NCBI GenBank assembly: GCA_020831845.1
Contig: JAFIFV010000070.1
Coordinates: forward strand, 1-64,000
From: Ectothiorhodospiraceae bacterium
Lineage (GTDB): Bacteria; Pseudomonadota; Gammaproteobacteria; Nitrococcales; Aquisalimonadaceae
Direction of reading: 5' to 3'
Length of the DNA: 64,000 bases
Part shown: piece after piece, positions 61,275 to 64,000 of the stretch
How positions within the stretch are numbered: position 1 is the stretch's first letter
How the letters are laid out: each line of letters opens with the position of its first letter
Program-made: the position numbers and the translations under genes
Notes under the pieces: model-generated
Told to the model about the DNA's origin: nothing
Databases searched by the model: none
Seen by the model: the letters and a program-made list of their open reading frames with translations, nothing else

Positions 61275-62003
61275 GTGACCGATATCACCTCGGTCCTGGT
61301 CGTCGATGACGATCCGCAGATCCGATCCCTGCTTTCGGACTACCTGGGCTCCCATGGCCTGCAGGTTCATGTCGCGGCCAACGGCACCCAGGCCCGGCAG
61401 CTCCTTTCCGTTCATCGGGTGGACGTGGTCCTGCTGGACCTGATGATGCCGGGAGAGGACGGCCTGTCCGTGGCCAGGGATATACGCGCTGCGCACTCCG
61501 TCGGCATCATCATGGTGACCGCATCCAGCGACGTGGTGGATCGCATCGTGGGCCTGGAAGTGGGTGCGGACGACTACGTCAGCAAACCCTTCGATCCCCG
61601 CGAACTGCTCGCCCGCATCAAGAGCGTGCTGCGCCGCATGAAGGCGCCCCCGGCCGATGCCGAACAGGGCCGGCAGCTGCGCTTCGGCCCGCTGCTGCTG
61701 GATCTGGAGGCACGACGACTGATCAACGGTAATGGCAGCGTGATTCCGCTCACTGCCGCCGAATTCGCCTTGCTGGAAGTCTTCGCCACTCGCCCCAATC
61801 GCGTGCTGAGCCGGGACCAGATCCTGAACCTCACCCAGAACAGGGACTGGGACCCCTTCGACCGCAGCGTGGACATACGGGTGGCGCGCCTGCGCCGCAA
61901 GGTGGAAGACGACCCCGACCACCCCTGCCTGATCCAGACCGTTCGCGGCGTGGGATACATGTACGTGCCGGCCGCGGCCACCAACCCGGCGCCACTGTCT
62001 TGA
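61275..62003 (+). CDS. OmpR-family response regulator
   Basis: A 242-residue two-domain regulator. The receiver has the acidic pair DDD near the N-terminus, the phosphoacceptor Asp55 in LLDLMMPGEDG, and Lys in SKPFDP; the C-terminal winged helix (LTAAEFALLEVF, RSVDIRVARLRRKVEDDP, VRGVGYMYV) is OmpR/PhoB type. A GTG at 61275 preceded by GAGGA is preferred; an ATG at 61248 has no ribosome-binding site. The stop overlaps the start of the sensor kinase, so they are a cognate pair. Confidence 0.9.
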   Translation: MTDITSVLVVDDDPQIRSLLSDYLGSHGLQVHVAANGTQARQLLSVHRVDVVLLDLMMPGEDGLSVARDIRAAHSVGIIMVTASSDVVDRIVGLEVGADDYVSKPFDPRELLARIKSVLRRMKAPPADAEQGRQLRFGPLLLDLEARRLINGNGSVIPLTAAEFALLEVFATRPNRVLSRDQILNLTQNRDWDPFDRSVDIRVARLRRKVEDDPDHPCLIQTVRGVGYMYVPAAATNPAPLS

Positions 62004-64000
62004 ACAGCGCCGTTCCACTGCCGGTGAACGGCGGCATCCTGGACCAGTTGATGGACAGCCCCGGCCTGCTGGCCTGCGTCAAGGACGCCGACCTGCGCTT
62101 CCAGCGGATCAGCCGTGATCTGGCTGCGCTGCTGACACCTTACTGTGGCTCGCCGCTCGGCTGCAGCCTCAGCGAGGTGCTCTCGCCGGAGCTTGCCGCC
62201 CCCGCCGAACGCAACGACCGACAGGCTCTGGCCTCGGGACACACCATTCAAGCCGAAGAGACGCTGTTGCTGGGCGGCATTCCCCGGACCTTTCTCAGCA
62301 GCCGGTTGCCGCTGAAGGATACCCGGGGACATGTCAGCGGCCTTTGCATCCTGGCCACGGAGATCACGCCTCGAAAGCGCATCGAGACAACTCTGCACGA
62401 TGTGGGCATCGGCACCGCCGGCCTTGTGGATACCGCACTTTTCCGCGAACTGGTCCGTCGCATTGCCCTCACGCTGTGCGTGGACCTGGCGTATGTCGCG
62501 GTCATCGACGGGCAGCGCCCTATGGCGGCGGAAACGCTGGGCATCTGCCTGCGCGGCCAATCGCTGGAGAACATCCGGTATCCGCTCCAGGGCACGCCTT
62601 GCAGGACGGTGCTGGAAGCAGGTTTCCAGTTCATTCCTGACGGGCTGGGGGAAAGCTTCCCGGAGGACCATGATCTGCTCTCCATGCAGGTCCGAAGCTA
62701 CGCCGGCTACCCGCTGTTCGACGGCCACGGCCAGGTACTGGGGCTGATCGCCGTGGCCCACGGCGAGCCGATGATGGACCCGCAAGGCACCGAGGCCGTG
62801 CTGCGAATCCATGCGGTACGCGCTGCCGCGGAACTCGAGCGTCGCCGGGCGGAGCGCGCGGGCCTGCTGTCTCAGCAAAGCTATCAGCAGATCTTCGACG
62901 CCTCGGAGGACGCGATTTTCATTCACGATCTGGAAACCGGTGCCATTCTGGACGTCAACCCCTATGCCTGCCAGCAGTACGGCTACACGCGCGAGGAACT
63001 CATACAACTGGACGTGGAAGCGCTCAGTTCCGGGGTCGTCCCCTACACCCAGGACGAAGCAGCTCATCTGATGCGCCGCGCGGCGAAAGGGGAAGTGGTG
63101 CGATTCGAGTGGCACCGGCGGAATCGTGACGGCTCCCTGCACTGGGACGAAGTGGTGCTGAAGCGCGCCGAGCTGGCCGGCGTGCCACGCATACTGGCCT
63201 TCACCCGGGAAGTCTCGGAGCGGCGGGAGCGGGAGCTGGCGCTCCAGCGCAGCGAGGACCGGCTGCGCGCAACCGTGGAGGCGGCGCTGGACTGCATCAT
63301 CTGCATGGACAGCAACGGCTGCATCACGGAATTCAACCCGGCCGCGGAGCGCTGCTTCGGCTATACACGGCAGAACATCCTCGGGCAGCCGCTGGCCCAG
63401 TTGCTCATACCGGAGCGTTACCGTCACGCCCACCAGGCCGGGCTGGAGCACTACCTGCAGCAAGGAGAGGGCCCGTTCCTGGACAAACGCATCGAGATCA
63501 GCGCCATGCGTTCCGATGGCAGCGAGTTTCCGGTGGAACTGGCAATAGCGGTCACCCAGGATCATAACGGCCAGTTGTTCGTCGCCTATCTGCGGGACAT
63601 CACGGCGGCCCGGGCGGCGGAGGAAGCGCGCGCACGGCTGGAGGACCAGCTTCGGCAGGCCCAGAAGATGGAAGCCCTGGGCCACCTGACGGGCGGCATC
63701 GCCCACGATTTCAACAATATTCTTGCCAGCATCCTCGGTTATGCCGTGCTGGCCGACGAGCAGACGCAGCCAGCGGAGAGCAGCCAGCTCCCCTACTACC
63801 TGGGGCAGATCCGCCGCTCCGCCGAACAGGCCCGGGATCTGATACGCCAGATGCTGGCTTTCAGCCGTGGACAGCGCGGCGAGCCCCGTCCCGTCCTGGT
63901 ACGCAGCCTGGTCACCGATGCGACCAGGCTCTACCGCTCCACCTTTCCCGCCACGCTCCGTTTCCATACCGAGGTGGAGAGCGGTCTGCCCGCGGTGCTT
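62000..64000 (+). CDS. PAS-GAF-PAS-PAS sensor histidine kinase, 3' end outside window
   Basis: The frame is open from 62000 to the right edge (667 codons). Domains in order are a PAS-like region (~10-120), a GAF domain (~130-280; [20 protein letters not shown]), two PAS domains (~295-410 and ~425-545; [34 protein letters not shown]) and the start of the HisKA domain with the phosphoacceptor His in [17 protein letters not shown]. No membrane segments are seen, so it is a cytosolic sensor. The TTG at 62000 overlaps the regulator stop; GTG 62024 or ATG 62051 are other possible starts. The ATPase domain lies outside. Confidence 0.85.
   Translation, partial: MNSAVPLPVNGGILDQLMDSPGLLACVKDADLRFQRISRDLAALLTPYCGSPLGCSLSEVLSPELAAPAERNDRQALASGHTIQAEETLLLGGIPRTFLSSRLPLKDTRGHVSGLCILATEITPRKRIETTLHDVGIGTAGLVDTALFRELVRRIALTLCVDLAYVAVIDGQRPMAAETLGICLRGQSLENIRYPLQGTPCRTVLEAGFQFIPDGLGESFPEDHDLLSMQVRSYAGYPLFDGHGQVLGLIAVAHGEPMMDPQGTEAVLRIHAVRAAAELERRRAERAGLLSQQSYQQIFDASEDAIFIHDLETGAILDVNPYACQQYGYTREELIQLDVEALSSGVVPYTQDEAAHLMRRAAKGEVVRFEWHRRNRDGSLHWDEVVLKRAELAGVPRILAFTREVSERRERELALQRSEDRLRATVEAALDCIICMDSNGCITEFNPAAERCFGYTRQNILGQPLAQLLIPERYRHAHQAGLEHYLQQGEGPFLDKRIEISAMRSDGSEFPVELAIAVTQDHNGQLFVAYLRDITAARAAEEARARLEDQLRQAQKMEALGHLTGGIAHDFNNILASILGYAVLADEQTQPAESSQLPYYLGQIRRSAEQARDLIRQMLAFSRGQRGEPRPVLVRSLVTDATRLYRSTFPATLRFHTEVESGLPAVL

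Overview
The window is one contiguous stretch of a high-GC gammaproteobacterial chromosome. Dense, often overlapping genes, Ser/Asp/Glu-rich proteins and the mix of families would suit a halophilic or alkaliphilic relative of the Ectothiorhodospiraceae or Halomonadaceae; that placement is inference, since no rRNA or other marker gene is present. I see no tRNA, rRNA, CRISPR array, prophage or intact insertion sequence.

Positions 1-17,000 hold metabolic and envelope genes. They are: an acyltransferase-3/SGNH O-acyltransferase cut by the left edge; nnrS under an NsrR-like box with a 20-codon leader ORF; a Tat-type amidohydrolase; an MFS transporter; a three-gene NAD-linked formate dehydrogenase (split alpha subunit plus a NuoE-NuoF fusion) divergent from a ModE/LysR-like regulator with two matching operator-like sites between them; a small outer-membrane barrel; an MFS/DsbA-type isomerase pair; a zinc metallopeptidase; and an orphan ModA.

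Positions 17,098-54,317 are a type VI secretion (T6SS) island bracketed by two related short autotransporters. All 13 core components are present, nearly all on the minus strand: tssA-B-C, hcp, tssE-F-G-H, then fha, tssJ-K-L-M, a TagF-PppA fusion and a Ser/Thr kinase. Fha, kinase and phosphatase imply control by threonine phosphorylation. A spike/effector cassette follows on the right: vgrG, a DUF6484 protein, a DUF2169 adaptor, a ketosynthase-like protein without catalytic residues, a PAAR-like (DUF4150) HNH/GHH-type nuclease and a beta-propeller putative immunity protein. Two lipoproteins, one a caspase-like protein whose catalytic Cys is Leu, close the left end. An interspersed inverted repeat beginning TAAGGAAGCGCTGA sits at gene ends here and repeatedly supplies the stop codon.

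Positions 54,512-58,659 are a signalling operon: a GGDEF diguanylate cyclase, an slr1658-type (SiaB-like) kinase, an slr1659-type STAS protein, a membrane PP2C phosphatase and a periplasmic solute-binding protein, which together look like a partner-switching circuit controlling c-di-GMP. The rest is an alpha/beta hydrolase, a minimal Popeye-like membrane protein, an AurF-like diiron protein, an OmpR-type response regulator and a PAS/GAF sensor kinase cut by the right edge.
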